Origin: Lantana camara
Taxonomy: Eukaryota; Streptophyta; Magnoliopsida; Lamiales; Verbenaceae
Length of the DNA: 64,000 nucleotides
Reading direction: 5' to 3'
NCBI GenBank assembly: GCA_037501455.1
Contig: CM074864.1
Location: 28,948,001 to 29,012,000, forward strand
Part shown: piece after piece, positions 1 through 11,750 of the stretch
Position numbering within the stretch: position 1 is the first letter of the stretch
Layout of the letters: every line of letters begins with the position of its first letter
Program-made: the position numbers and the translations under genes
The notes under the pieces: model-generated
Told to the model about the DNA's origin: nothing
Database searches by the model: none
What the model saw: only the letters and a program-made list of their open reading frames with translations

Positions 1-2502
1 ATCAATCCCTCAGCTACACCAGTGATGGAGGGGATTTGCGGTCCCCAACCATCTAATAATAAACCGTCTAAAATAGACTCACCCTCAAGGGGTAGCGAAC
101 CCACAAGAGTCCTCCCCGGCCTTAGCCGAAGGCTCAAGATACCACACCTTCCCTACATCACGGGTCGCGTGAAGATATCTCAAATGGAACTACGAAATAG
201 ATGAATTACCCGATGACCCTAACCGTCCCGGGGGATCCATTACCCGCAGCTCACGAGGATCAGATCCACACACAGATCACAACAGAACAGATCACAACGG
301 ATCACAAACGCCAATCTTTCATGGCAATCTCGCTACATAATCACAACACAACGGTTTTTTCCCGAACTAGCTTACATATGCTTCAAAAACTGGTTTTTAT
401 ATATATTCCTACGTTGCAGGGATAGCCCGCCCACGCAGGACTCACGCAAGATCATAAACATATCATATTCAACACGTATGTATATATAGTAGGTATACTC
501 GCATGCAAGGATAGAAATCAGCAGGTAAAGGCCATAGGTCGCACAACTATACAAAATCCTAAACATCACCTCGTAGTAGTAGAGTCTGAGAGTGTGAAGG
601 GCCAAATACTCTAAACCTCGGGCTCATCGGCACCACCAAACTCTGTAAGGAGACATACAAAAGCCCAGACTTAAACTGTATATGAACCAAATAAGACGCA
701 CGGCGTACCAAGAGATGAATGATATGGAAAATGGAATGAAGTGTGCACATAGGTCACATAGCATAGTTCACACATTCCACCAAATCATGCAATTAACGAA
801 GCATTTAGGTTTGATAATGCATTATGGAATGATATGAGTCACATAGGTCACGTGGCATAACATAGGATAAGCTCTCATATAAAATTATTCAATTAAAATG
901 AAGTATTAAAGTTTAGAACATAAATTAAAGTCATATTATTAATATTTAAAATAATGCATTTTAATCATTAGAATACTAATAAATAATAAAAAGGAAGAGA
1001 TCGAGATTCACATTTCAATTTAAAGTTCATTATCAAACTTAATAATTGATGCACAGTCTTTGAAACACATGGAACCAAATAAATAATTAATGTATCTAAT
1101 ATTAGATGGTGGATTGCATTAATAATTTAAATTTGAGAATTCAACAACCAATTCATTGAAATGAAGGCAAATGGTCACGTGGGGCTACTGGAGACTTTGC
1201 ATTTGGATAATTGTACTTTCCTTGCACATGTTAATGCTATCACATAAAGATTGCTGCTTAAATTTAAGGTGCTTTAATGTTACCCAAATTCTAAATTCCA
1301 AGCAAATCATCACGTCCCTCCAGGCACCAATTTCACGCAGCCTTAATTCAAGAGTTAGAGCATTTTTTATTTACTACATCTAACACTCAGCACCCACAAA
1401 ATGAGGTAGCAAATTATTAGTTACATCTACTTCCTCCATTGCCAAGTAATCATTACATCTTTCCTGGCACAATTCACGTAGCACCCAAAGCAATATTTAG
1501 TGCGTCTTGATATGTAATGGCATCATTTATTCAATAACCCCAAGTGTCACTCCCACGAAATGAAGTGTAAGTAATAAACTACTAATTTTCACCTAATTTA
1601 TAAATCTCAAGTACTCAATACTCAAATGTTGGCATAAAATTCCAGAATCGATTCATCCAACTCATTCAGGTTTCATTTCGCACCAGGAGACACGCAATCA
1701 AGGTATTTAATTTCGAGCCTAGGTTAATTAGCTTCCAACATTATTTACAATATGTATCCAACAATTTCTTAAATAAATATATACAAATAGAACATGTAGG
1801 ACACATACTGATGCTCAAGATTCAAAGATAGAAATGAAATTCACATCAAGGGAAAATCATTGCTTACCTTGGCTCTTGAAATAATAAAGAAACGAGGAAG
1901 ATATGAGTTCTTGAAAGTGGGGGGAAATTCTTAGATCTTCATTCTCCTTTTAAGCTCTCCATGGATGATATGATTTGTGTGAAATGAAGTTTGAAAAGAG
2001 GCTAGGTTAGGGTTTCAAGGTATATATATGGTGGCTAAAGGTTTCATTAGAGTTTGGGCCCAAATAAGTGACTTTTGGCCCAATAGGTCAAATTTAAAGG
2101 TTTAAGGTCTAAATGGTTTCCGAAAAATATAAAGTAAATTCCGTTGGACCCGAATCACCGAATCAAGTCCAATGGTGGTGTCGAAATTCGAATTCGAATT
2201 CCCGAGCTCATATTGGTCCCGAATGACCCAAACTTACCTAATTCAAGTTAGGCCCAAAACACACAAATAGATCCAAGTCCTATTTAAATCCAACTCCAAT
2301 AATTAATTTAAATTCATCCAAGTTCCATTCTCAAGTTGTCATGCCAGAATTCATATTTTACCATTTTTTATTTTGGTCAATTAAGTCACACTTTCAATCA
2401 AAGTTGGAATTAAACACATAAAAGAGAACTAAATCACATAAGTGCGTAAAGTAAACTCTCTCGTGGCGCATACCTGTACGATGTATTGGACGAGGCATCA
2501 CA
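1..2502 (-). mobile_element. LTR L, partial Gypsy-type LTR (left end outside window)
   Basis: No coding region is visible in this 2.5-kb stretch. Its right end, read on the minus strand, starts TGTGATGCC and runs into an AGGTATG motif at 2469-2475. That is the same start as LTR J at 3139 and similar to the TGTAACGCCCC starts of the other Gypsy-type LTRs in the window. About 2040-2502 is the near-exact inverted copy of 3139-3600, which identifies the family. The left part (1-420) contains segments resembling the internal segments of the LTR of element C. No element body is attached on the right, so this is a solo LTR or a truncated element. It sits inside the 5' LTR of the old Copia element K. 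Unlike the other LTRs here, no CGGCCG dyad array was found in it. The assignment to the Tekay-like chromovirus group rests only on LTR similarity. Confidence 0.6.
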
Positions 2503-3138
2503 GGTGAAGTCTTGAAAGATTCGAAGGAGCTTTTGGGGATCAAGTTGAGTGAAGAGCGTTCTTGGGCGGCTAGAACGTGTCAAGAAAGCTACTATCTAAG
2601 TGAGTTTCTTGATCTCTACGAATTTGGGAATAGGAATTGCAAGATTCGATTTTAAGTTATTGGGAAAATTTTTATATTTTCGCTGCGTTTCTGTCTCGTT
2701 TTCCCAACAAGTGGTATCAGAGCCACCTTGCAAGGTCTATTTCTGATTCGTCTCAATTATTCTGAATTTGGTAGAAATTCTTAGGCTTATATGCGAATTG
2801 AGTATTCTTGAGTTCTTTTAGAAAGCCTAAAATACGAAATTGTATTTTTCCTAAAAGTTTCTGAAAACTGTTTTCTTAAATCGTGTTTTTGAAAAACTGT
2901 TTTGGTAGAAATCTGTTTAAATCGTAATTTTAGTTTTGGATTGTATTGGTTTTTGGGAAAACCTAAGATACGAAAAACGAAACAGGAAACGAACACGCGG
3001 GATTGGGGGATGCCAACATGTACCACGCTCTAACCCCACGACCACCTCCCGCAACTGCGCGGGAGCAGCCTAGGCGCCCCCGCACAGGCATCCAGTAACC
3101 GCGCGGGACGTCCCGCACGCTCCATCCCGTAACCGCGC
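2503..3138 (+). mobile_element. Copia element K, 5' fragment (5' LTR tail, PBS, leader)
   Basis: 2503-2709 matches the last part of the Copia LTRs H' and E (segments such as gaagtcttgaaagattcgaa and the terminal ttcccaaca). The primer-binding site follows, then an AT-rich leader that turns GC-rich from about 2985, with CCCGC stem-loops at 3046-3065 and near 3100-3138. The fragment is cut on the left by LTR L and on the right by LTR J. J enters within a copy of the stem-loop repeat. The matching 3' half of this element is probably the pol fragment and LTR at 14002-17233, with the middle lost. Confidence 0.75.
2712..2724 (+). other. primer-binding site of Copia K (initiator tRNA-Met)
   Basis: TGGTATCAGAGCC lies two bases after the LTR terminus CCCAACA. 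This is the standard plant Copia PBS, complementary to the 3' end of initiator tRNA-Met. Confidence 0.92.
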
Positions 3139-3983
3139 TGTGACGCCCCGTCCGATAAATCGTACAGGTATGCGTCACGAGAGAGTTTACCTTATGCACT
3201 TATGTGATTTAATTCCCTTTTTATGTGTTTAATTCCAACTTTGATTGAAAATGTGACTTAATTGACTAAAATCCAAAATGGTGAAATATGAATTCTTGCA
3301 TGACAACTTGAGAATGGAACTTGGATGAATTTGAATTAATTGTTGGAGTTGGATTTAAATAGGACTTGGACCTATTAATGTGTTTGGGCCTAAATCGAGT
3401 TAGGTGAGTTTGGGTCATTCGGGACTAATATGAGCTCGGGAATTCGAATTCAAATTCCGACACCACCATTGGACTTGATTCGGTGATTCGGGTCCAATGG
3501 AATTTACTTTATATTTTTCGGAAACCGTTTAGACCTTAAACCTTTTAATTTTGACTTATTGGGCCGAAAGTCATTTATTTGAGCCCAAATCCTATTAACG
3601 CCTTTAGCCTCATATTATATCTTGGAAACCCTAACCTTGACCTAAAACTATTAGCCACCATCTAAATAGCTTTATCCCTTTTCATTTCATTTCAAACCAC
3701 ACAAGTTAACCTCAAAGAGAATCATGGAGAAATTTCAAGAGAAGATCAAGACTTGAACCATCTTTCATTCTAAGAGCTCATATTCTTTGATTCCTCTTTC
3801 CTTCACAAGACAAGGTAAGCTTTGGATCTCTTTTGATGAGTATTTCATTTCTATTCTTGGATTGGAGCATGAAATTGTTAGTATGAACTTGAATGATGAG
3901 ATCTTGAATTCCTTGAGCAAGCCTTGATGATTTGAATGCTTTTTATGTGTCTTAGTTGCTAGAAATTTCGTGTAGGAAGACTA
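3139..3983 (+). mobile_element. LTR J, truncated Gypsy-type LTR
   Basis: It starts TGTGACGCCCCGTCCG and has the splice-donor-like AGGTATG at 3166-3172. It is the same family as LTR L, in opposite orientation and only 636 bp away. Only the first 845 bp remain before the Copia element I begins. The rest of J is not found on the far side of I, so a deletion or rearrangement must have removed it. There is no coding content. Confidence 0.7.
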
Positions 3984-6230
3984 GGAAAACACGAATCAGA
4001 AAGCAGCGGAATTTAAAAATTTTTCCAACAAAAGGATCTTGAACTCGCAATCGTATATCCAAATTCGTAAAGATAGAAAACTTACTTTTCTTTTATTCTT
4101 TCTTGAAGCGTTTCAAGCCACCCAAGAACGCTCTTCTCGCGGCTTGACAACCCGTCCCTCGAAAGTCTCTTTCTACTTCAGAATCCATTGTCGGGATAGC
4201 AATCCACACCAACCTAGATTCAATTCATGTCAGAGATGTTCTTAACAATATAACATAAAGAAAGAAACATGAAACGAGAAAAGCAGGATTGAAACTCCCT
4301 TCGAAACCAGTTTTGCGAAAGTAGAAAACTGCCAGTCACAAAACCCTCGTGAAAAAATTCATCCTTCAGGATATGGACGAACGGTTTTCGCCATCTTCTT
4401 TGGTTCGATTTTTTCATTCGCTTCACGTCGGGTTCAGAATCGTTACATCATCCCTTCTGATCGTTTTGCTTGATCCCCACTTTTTGGTAAAGCTCGAATC
4501 TTCAAAACTTCTAACTTGAAGCTCTCTAGAGATAGTCCACCAACTTGACTACAATCTAACCAGTAAGGATGCTAGTTCTCTAATTAGTGTTTAGGCTTGA
4601 CCTAGGGTTTCGTGTATCTTGGAGAAAGGATGGTGAAACACATGAACCAAAAGAATTGTCAATTAGCTCTAAGGGGAGATCGAGCTCCCCTATATATAGG
4701 AGGGGAGTGGCCGAAATTCCTAGTCCTTATGGACTAAGGATTTGGTCCCTCTCTCCTATTACTTGATCATCAAGTTATTTTGACTTTGACTTTGAATTCA
4801 AATTCAAATCAACTTTCAAGAGAGCTAAAATATCCAAACTATTTTTGGATAATTTTATACTTTATTTATTTAAAATAAATAACTTATTTTATCTAATTAA
4901 TTAATTCATAACTAATTAACTAGATTATTTTTCTCCAAAATAAGACTTTCTTTTTAATTCAAAATTAAACCAAAGTCTATTAAATAATTAATCACATTAA
5001 TTATTTAACACATAAATAAATATACAAGTATATTTACACACGTGTGAGACACGTGTCACTGACGTGAGCCACACGTGTGGAACCCTCTTGGCCCGATTAA
5101 CTCGTTTAACCATTTTAAAGCCTCAACTCATGTAACCAAGTTGTTGTGTGTGACCCTCTAGGTTCTCAATTCAATTAGCAGTGACCCTAATTAATTAATT
5201 CACTAATTAATTAATCAGTCCACAGATTAAACGACCATAGTCTAGCAACAGGTGTTTAACCCCTAGCTGAATTGGAATGTTCGGATTCGACAGAACCTTT
5301 AAGTCATTGATTCATGTGAGATACAATCCTCCTACTTACTATCTCTCAACCATGATCTAGGGTAAGGGAATAATTAGAACCCTAATAATCTGGTCTTAAA
5401 GCTAAGTGCATTTCATATCCATTTGATCTCAATCCAAGAAACCCTTTTCTTGATGGCTTGATCTACTGCCTTGGCCAAGGACTCCATATGGCATATGAAT
5501 GACTTACACAATAAGAGATCACCTTGCATATGCAAGTGTAGGTCCTTTCTTGATTCTCATTCACTTTCATGAGTCACTTGTGTAGCCCCAGCATAAGCCT
5601 TGAATCAGTTGTCTAAGGCGACACCCTTTAAAGCTTATACCAAAGACTACAGAGTTAACTCATAAAGTAACATGGAACCTCAAGTCTAAGGATCAATTAA
5701 TCACATCAATGACTCGTGAGATATTTCCTAATCTGGAAGTTTCCATTTCCTGAAATAGAAACTTCCTTTCCCATTTAGGAATGTTCTCACACGAGGCACC
5801 TCAGTGAACTTACTTATTAAAGTAAGCACCCTCATGTATCACGCACGTATCAACTATACACTTTGCACCTCCATGAAACAAGGTGGTCCTTCTTAAGGGC
5901 GTGATCCCACAAGCAAGCCTTAGAGGAGTCAGGTTGACACTCCCACTGTCTGTAGGACTCATCGGCTTGGAGTATTTTACTAATCATGACTTATGTGATA
6001 TAGGGCTCGTTTCATGAACCATTTCACCTAAATGGTAGAGTCCTAAAGTCATCAGGATTAGGGGAGTTCTCATACATGCGCACATAATGGAAACACACAA
6101 AACACGTATTGGCATATAAAGAAGTGTTTGCCTATAATCAATCGTATATTATTCAAAGATTGTCTGTGATACAAGAAAAGTCCCAAAGCAGATTACGTCG
6201 AATCGGCTTTCTAGGGCACTATTCCTAACA
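3984..6230 (-). repeat. 3' LTR of element I
   Basis: About 2.25 kb, ending TGTTAGGAATAGTGCCC on the minus strand at 6230. It carries CACGTG boxes near 5040-5080 and a TATATATA box near 4691-4700 (minus strand). Relative to the LTR of element E it contains about 300 extra bp near 4140-4450, with a 68-codon open frame I do not regard as a gene. Confidence 0.85.
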
Positions 6231-9200
6231 ATCTCCCACTTGCCCGTAAAAGCCATTTAGGTATTCTAAGTCCCATCTTCTTAAGATGCACTTTGAGAGC
6301 CTATTGACTTTGGGCGTTTCCAAAGTGGATCTGCTATATTCTCTGCTGATGTAACCCTCTTGTTTACACATCTCTTAGGAAACACCTTTTCCTTATAAAG
6401 TGATTCGTAATCACGTGTTCAGTCTCTTGGTGAGGTCTTGGTTCTCTTACTTGAGCAACCATCCATTTAATCATACGATGTGATAATGGTGTTGTTTCAT
6501 GCTAGGAACTTCATCTAACTGGTTAGATGGAGTTTCTTACCCAAACACTTAACTTAGCGTTATATAATACGACTAAGTTCTCAACTACGACAGTCGAGTT
6601 TTGCAATGTCTATCCTTGGAACCCTTTCCAACACATTGCATTACCATTCTGGTAGAAGTTGTATCCTTTCAATGATTTCATAATCATCTATGTTTGATGA
6701 ACGGTTACATCAAACATCCTTCTAACAACAAGATCTTTTGGACTCTGTAAACTAATACATATCCTCATTTCTTCTCAAGTACTCTAAGGACATCCTTTAC
6801 AGAGATCTAATGACCTTCTCTGAGGTCATATTAGATTCGGCCTACTACGCTTAGTGTTGCGCCATATCTAATTTAGTACATAACTTTTCATACATTATGC
6901 ACCCTTTCACTTAAAGGGATTTTGGACATTCTAACTTTCTCAAAGTTATCTTAGGACATATACTCTTCAAAAGAGATGTTCCATTTTCCATACTAAACTC
7001 CTTTTAGTACCGTGGTTATGTACTCATTTTGTGATAATCCTTTTATTCTCTTAGATCTATCTTCTATAGATCTGAATGTCGAGAATATAGGATAATCACT
7101 AAGATCTTTCATGTCAAATTGTTTCTTAAACAAGAATTGGTAACTTTCACGTCATCCTTGACATTCCTAGTGAGAAGGATGTCGTTTTCTGAAGAACCAA
7201 AAATTGACTCTTACATCACTAACTTTCCTATGTACACTTTTGAGACTTATTCGACTTCCATCTGTGTCAAACGATTTGACTATCCTATGGAATCGAATTG
7301 TCTAATCCTAGAAGGCTTTATCAATCCACAGATTGACTTTAGGGATTTGCATACCTTATGCATACTCCCACTGAATATGAGATTTATAGAAATACCTTAT
7401 TTCAGTCTCTTTCAATCTCATATTGAACAAGATAGTTCTCATATTCATTTATCATATCTCATAGTCAGAATATGAGGATATGGTAAACACAATCCAAATG
7501 GACTTTTGCATTTCAACCGTCAAGAAGGTTGTAATGCTTTCCATTTACTCGAAGCTCTAGGAGCTTGATCCTATCAGGTGGATCAACCAAGGTCAAAACT
7601 CGGTTCAAGTATATGGAATCCATATTGGATTTCAAGGCTTGCTTACACTACTCAGATTCCAAATCTGACAGTGTCTCCTCTTCAAGTAATTCCTTGGCTA
7701 TCTAGGAACGCGTTCGAAACGCATCTTAAGAGAAGGGTTTCACACGTGTACATACTCTAAAATTTGGCTAAGTTTTATCAAATGGGCTCGTTTCTTCTAT
7801 ATGTGGCATGGATATTTTTCCCAAAATTTCTTTGAGGTCTGCTTGCTTGCCTTTCTTCTTCTATAGGAAGGATTCCTTAAGAACGGTACATTCCTTTGAG
7901 ACAAACAACCTTTGTGCAAGGGAATCGCAAAACTGTTATCCAATATCGTTGTACAAACTTGAACTCGTTTCAAGCTTGTCTCCCACTATCCTCTTCACTT
8001 AAGAGGATTTCACTATATTCTTGGACAAGAATAATTAGGGAATTTAGTATGCAACATTGCATAGTGCAACTAAAGGACTGATTTTTGAAGGTGCAAAATT
8101 CAAAATCTCTAACTGCATATTCTGGGAGTTTATTCCTAGAATGATTATAAGTCAGTAAAGCTTGCTATGGAACGGACCATATCCTATAAGGTTTCATTCC
8201 CTCATTCGGAAACACTGAGGTGTTCTCGAATTAGTTTACTGAGAGATAATCCTATTATCTCTAAGATGAGTAAGGAATTAGTTGCTAAGATATTGGCTAT
8301 CTCGATCATATCGATTCACCTATAACTTATGACTACTTCGGTTCCTAACCTCCTTTCGAAATTCTAAGAATTTCATATAAGTTTCGAATTTGTACTTTAA
8401 CAAGTACATTCATTCATAATGATTAAACTGACGATTGTATCTAGTGCTTACATTAAGCATCCTACGGTCATCAGCATGGATCGAAATCCACTATAATTTT
8501 GGAACGTTCCACGTTTCATATAAACGGGATTCAGGAACACTTCCCTTAAGACAGGATTCACAGGAAGTCAACTCTATAGGTTCATTTTGATAGAATGATC
8601 CAAAGGTGTCTGACTTGCTAATCCTTTTATATCTCAACGTTCCAAAGTAATTCGAAGCTTTGTCATCTCACTTACTTTTGTTATCTCGTTGCATGTTCAG
8701 AACATTAGTACCTTGAGTCTTTGCACAACGGATTATGTAGAATTGACTCAAGACTACTAAATTCTATTCCTAGTAGAATTGTTAAACGAGGTAACATTTC
8801 AGAGTACTCATACTCTTTGCAGTTCCCTTTCAAAGTCCTTATTTGATACCATAGAAGCAAACGTCCAATTTGATCTCTAGTGTCTTTTGGGTGTACCCCT
8901 TACATGCCCCTCCATTGGGCTCTTAAGGGTTTCTTCTTCTGTAGGCCTTCAGGCCTTTAACTCAATGAGTTTAGAAGAAGAATTAACCATCACAACCTTT
9001 TGTTCCTTCTTAAGGATGCTCTCAACCATTATCAACTTAAATGATTAACTATGCTACATTAGCATCATTCTAGTTGAGCATAGAGGGTTTGAATGATGGT
9101 GGAAGCAATGTAAGCAATCAGTGCATTGAGAACTCTTTTCTCAGTTGATGATCGAGACCATAAGATCTTCAAATAAGATCTTTTGACCTTGTTCGTGTGC

Positions 9201-9688
9201 ACTTATTTCCTCATTTGGAATATTGAATAATTCCATAATGTTATACCTTGTAACATTTCTATGAGGTAGTTCAATTGCTCTTAAGTGGTTTGGAAAAATC
9301 CATTCACCTCGGATTGCTTCTCTTTTGGCCCGGGTCGACTTTTCACAATTGAAAACTTCGCCCTTTAGAGAACGCCTTTCTCTAGTCGGATTCTAAAATG
9401 AATTTTAGGATCCGAAGCCATTTAGAGTTAGTCAGGACTTAGTCAACTTATTTGACTTAAGGATGGATACGAATGGGTTTGCATTTCATATTGTAGAGAA
9501 TCACAGAACTACAACCTAAATGCTAAGCAGAGAACTAGGTGAGCATGCTGAATAATAACGATATACATAAGATAAGGTCTTTAATCTAATGTAGCTCCCA
9601 CTGTTTTTCAAAAGATCTATAATTCCCAAAGATCTAAGAGGAACACGTTTCCCAACGGGTACTAAGATCCTAAGCATTTTACCTCGAA

Positions 9689-10009
9689 CCCACGACTCGC
9701 GGACATTCTAAGTAAAATCCTAGGTAGGTACGACTTACCAATTCTAACACCTTTAGAACTCTCAGTAATTGTTTTTTGCATCACCTATCTTTCAATATGG
9801 ACCCACGACTCGTGCGACATCCATATTTACTTAGGCGTTAAGCTAGACCCATCAATCATAAGATCATGATCAAAACTTAGTTTGAACGACCCACGACTCG
9901 CGGACATCGCCCTTGCCAAAATTAACCACGAAATATTGATCATTTAAAATGATCAATTAGGTAACTAAGAACTAGTAAGCTCCACTAGCTATCCCACGAC
10001 TCGCGGACA
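9689..10009 (-). repeat. four spaced copies of a 17-bp repeat, leader of element I
   Basis: CCCACGACTCGCGGACA occurs at 9689-9705, 9890-9906 and 9993-10009, with a variant at 9802-9819, at roughly 90-115 bp intervals. The same four copies occur inverted in element E. Confidence 0.9.
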
Positions 10010-11159
10010 ATAACTAGCTTTACTTACTAAACTTAAAACCTATTGATGGAATGCCAGGAATTTAATTCAAAATTTGCATCTCGAATTAAATACCTATTAT
10101 TCGAAATGAGCTTAATATTTAATGGGAATTTTTGAATCAACCGAAGAGTTGTTCGGTTCGACCTCACCAACATATATGTTATCCAATTTAATTAGTCTTG
10201 ATTAATGCAAGTACAACTTAAATGCATTTCAAACAAGCACATAAACAGATAACATGTCCTAGCATGATACTAACATGTAATGATCATGGGTTCTACCTAT
10301 CTTATGCGTGATAAGTGGGAGCCACTCCACAATCACTAGTTCTAACATACATGCCACATAAACAGTTTAAATCACATAAGGGAAAGCGGTAACAAAATAT
10401 GAGCCCTATCTCTATTACATTTCACAATTGAGATTCCCCTCCCTAACATTTTGAGGGGTCTTCACTTATGGCCTCCTTGTTACTTGAATGTGGTCCATCT
10501 TACTCCATGGGTGCATTGTCTCCAAAATGAAAATAAAAACCTCACCACCTATCTCTACTCTCAAATTACAATGAAAAGAAAAAGACATAAAGTAATAAGG
10601 CTCAATCTTCATATTGGCCTTAGACAATTACACGGGGCATACCCCGGCCTCAAAAACAGTAATATGGAAAGCCACATAATAAATCACATAACAGTACGCA
10701 CATAAGTGAGGCTCCAACCTCAATTGAAAAACGCAACTATAGGGCTCCAACCCCAATTTAAACTATCCATGTGCACAAATTAAAACCATACATAGATCTA
10801 AACCCATGATCACCTAACATGCTTTTGCAAGAATTTAAATTTAACCAATAAATTAAAATTCTCGCTTTAAGCTCTAATAGCTTAAAACACGACTTAGATG
10901 CAATTCTTGTTCAAGAGCCTTTTCAATAAAACCCTTAAAACATTAAACTAATAAAATTCTAATTAATTTCTGAAAATTAATAATTTTATTCTTTCAATAT
11001 TTTCAGAAAATAAAGATTGTAATTTTTCCAAAATTTAAATCGCTCAAATTTTCAAAATCCCAATTTAAACAATTATTTCAAAAATAATTAAAATTTAATA
11101 AATAAAAATTTTCAGGAAAATTAAATCGGGATTCGATTGGACTAAACACGAAAATCAAG

Positions 11160-11460
11160 ATCGCGAAACGAACGGCCCGGAATGCCCGGACTGTCCGCCC
11201 GCACACCGCGTGACATCGCGCGCTAGGCGCGCACGCCAGCACCGCGCGAGACCGGCAGCAGAAGGCTGCCAGCGCGCGCCCTGCGCGCATCGTACGCAGC
11301 AGCAGGCGGGCGTGCCGGGCGAGGCTCCCGCACGGTTGCGGGAGGCGAGCAGGCGCGCCTAGGTGCAGGCGAGCAGCGGCGGCGGGCAGTCCCGCGCGGT
11401 TGCGGGACTGCTGGGTGGGCGGGCGCGCAGGCCTGGACGTGCTACGCCTTAGCACGTTCA
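11160..11460 (-). repeat. GC-rich leader with CCCGC stem-loops, element I
   Basis: A sharply GC-rich island lies within an AT-rich element. Inverted repeats are at 11325-11344 (8-bp arms CTCCCGCA and TGCGGGAG around a 4-nt core) and 11387-11410 (10-bp arms, one mismatch). Read on the sense strand, both cores are ACCG. The position is just downstream of the PBS. Confidence 0.85.
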
Positions 11461-11735
11461 GGCTCGTGTTTTCGTAACGCGATTTCTTGTTTCGTACTTT
11501 TAGTTCAAGAACCAACAACAATCCAAAATTCAAAAACACGATTTAAATTAATTTCAATCAAAACGGTTTTCAAAAACATAATTTAGGAAAACAGTTTCAG
11601 AAATTCAAGAAAAATCACAGTTTCGTAATTCAGGCTTTCTAAAAGAACTCATGAATACCTAATTCGCATCTAAGCCTAAGAATTTCTACCAAATTCAGAA
11701 TAATTGAGACGAATTAGAAACACGATTAACGAGGT

Positions 11736-11748
11736 GGCTCTGATACCA
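11736..11748 (-). other. primer-binding site of element I
   Basis: The minus strand reads TGGTATCAGAGCC two bases from the 5' LTR edge at 11751. It is complementary to initiator tRNA-Met. Confidence 0.93.
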
Positions 11749-11750
11749 CT

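Larger units (their letters stand above)
6231..11750 (-). pseudogene. decayed gag-pol and leader of element I
   Basis: Read on the minus strand, the order after the PBS is: GC-rich leader with stem-loops (about 11160-11460), four copies of a 17-bp repeat (9689-10009), remnants of gag (about 9400-8900), then pol remnants. Short stretches resemble the Copia RT and RNase H of element K, for example the segment before the polypurine tract at 6231-6290. All frames are closed by many stops, and no domain is intact. The same decay is present in element E, so the loss of coding capacity came before the transposition of both copies. Mobility would have needed enzymes supplied by a relative. Confidence 0.75.

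Noticed and set aside
2712..2724. Possible tRNA genes at the TGGTATCAGAGCC sites
   Set aside because: Only the 3'-end complement of initiator tRNA is present, as primer-binding sites next to LTRs; no cloverleaf sequence.
7119..7475. 118-codon plus frame in element I
   Set aside because: Antisense to decayed RT on the minus strand; no domain.
11078..11539. 153-codon minus frame in the GC-rich leader
   Set aside because: Lies in the non-coding leader and stem-loop region of Copia I; low-complexity arginine/alanine composition, no start context or domain, and not kept in element E.
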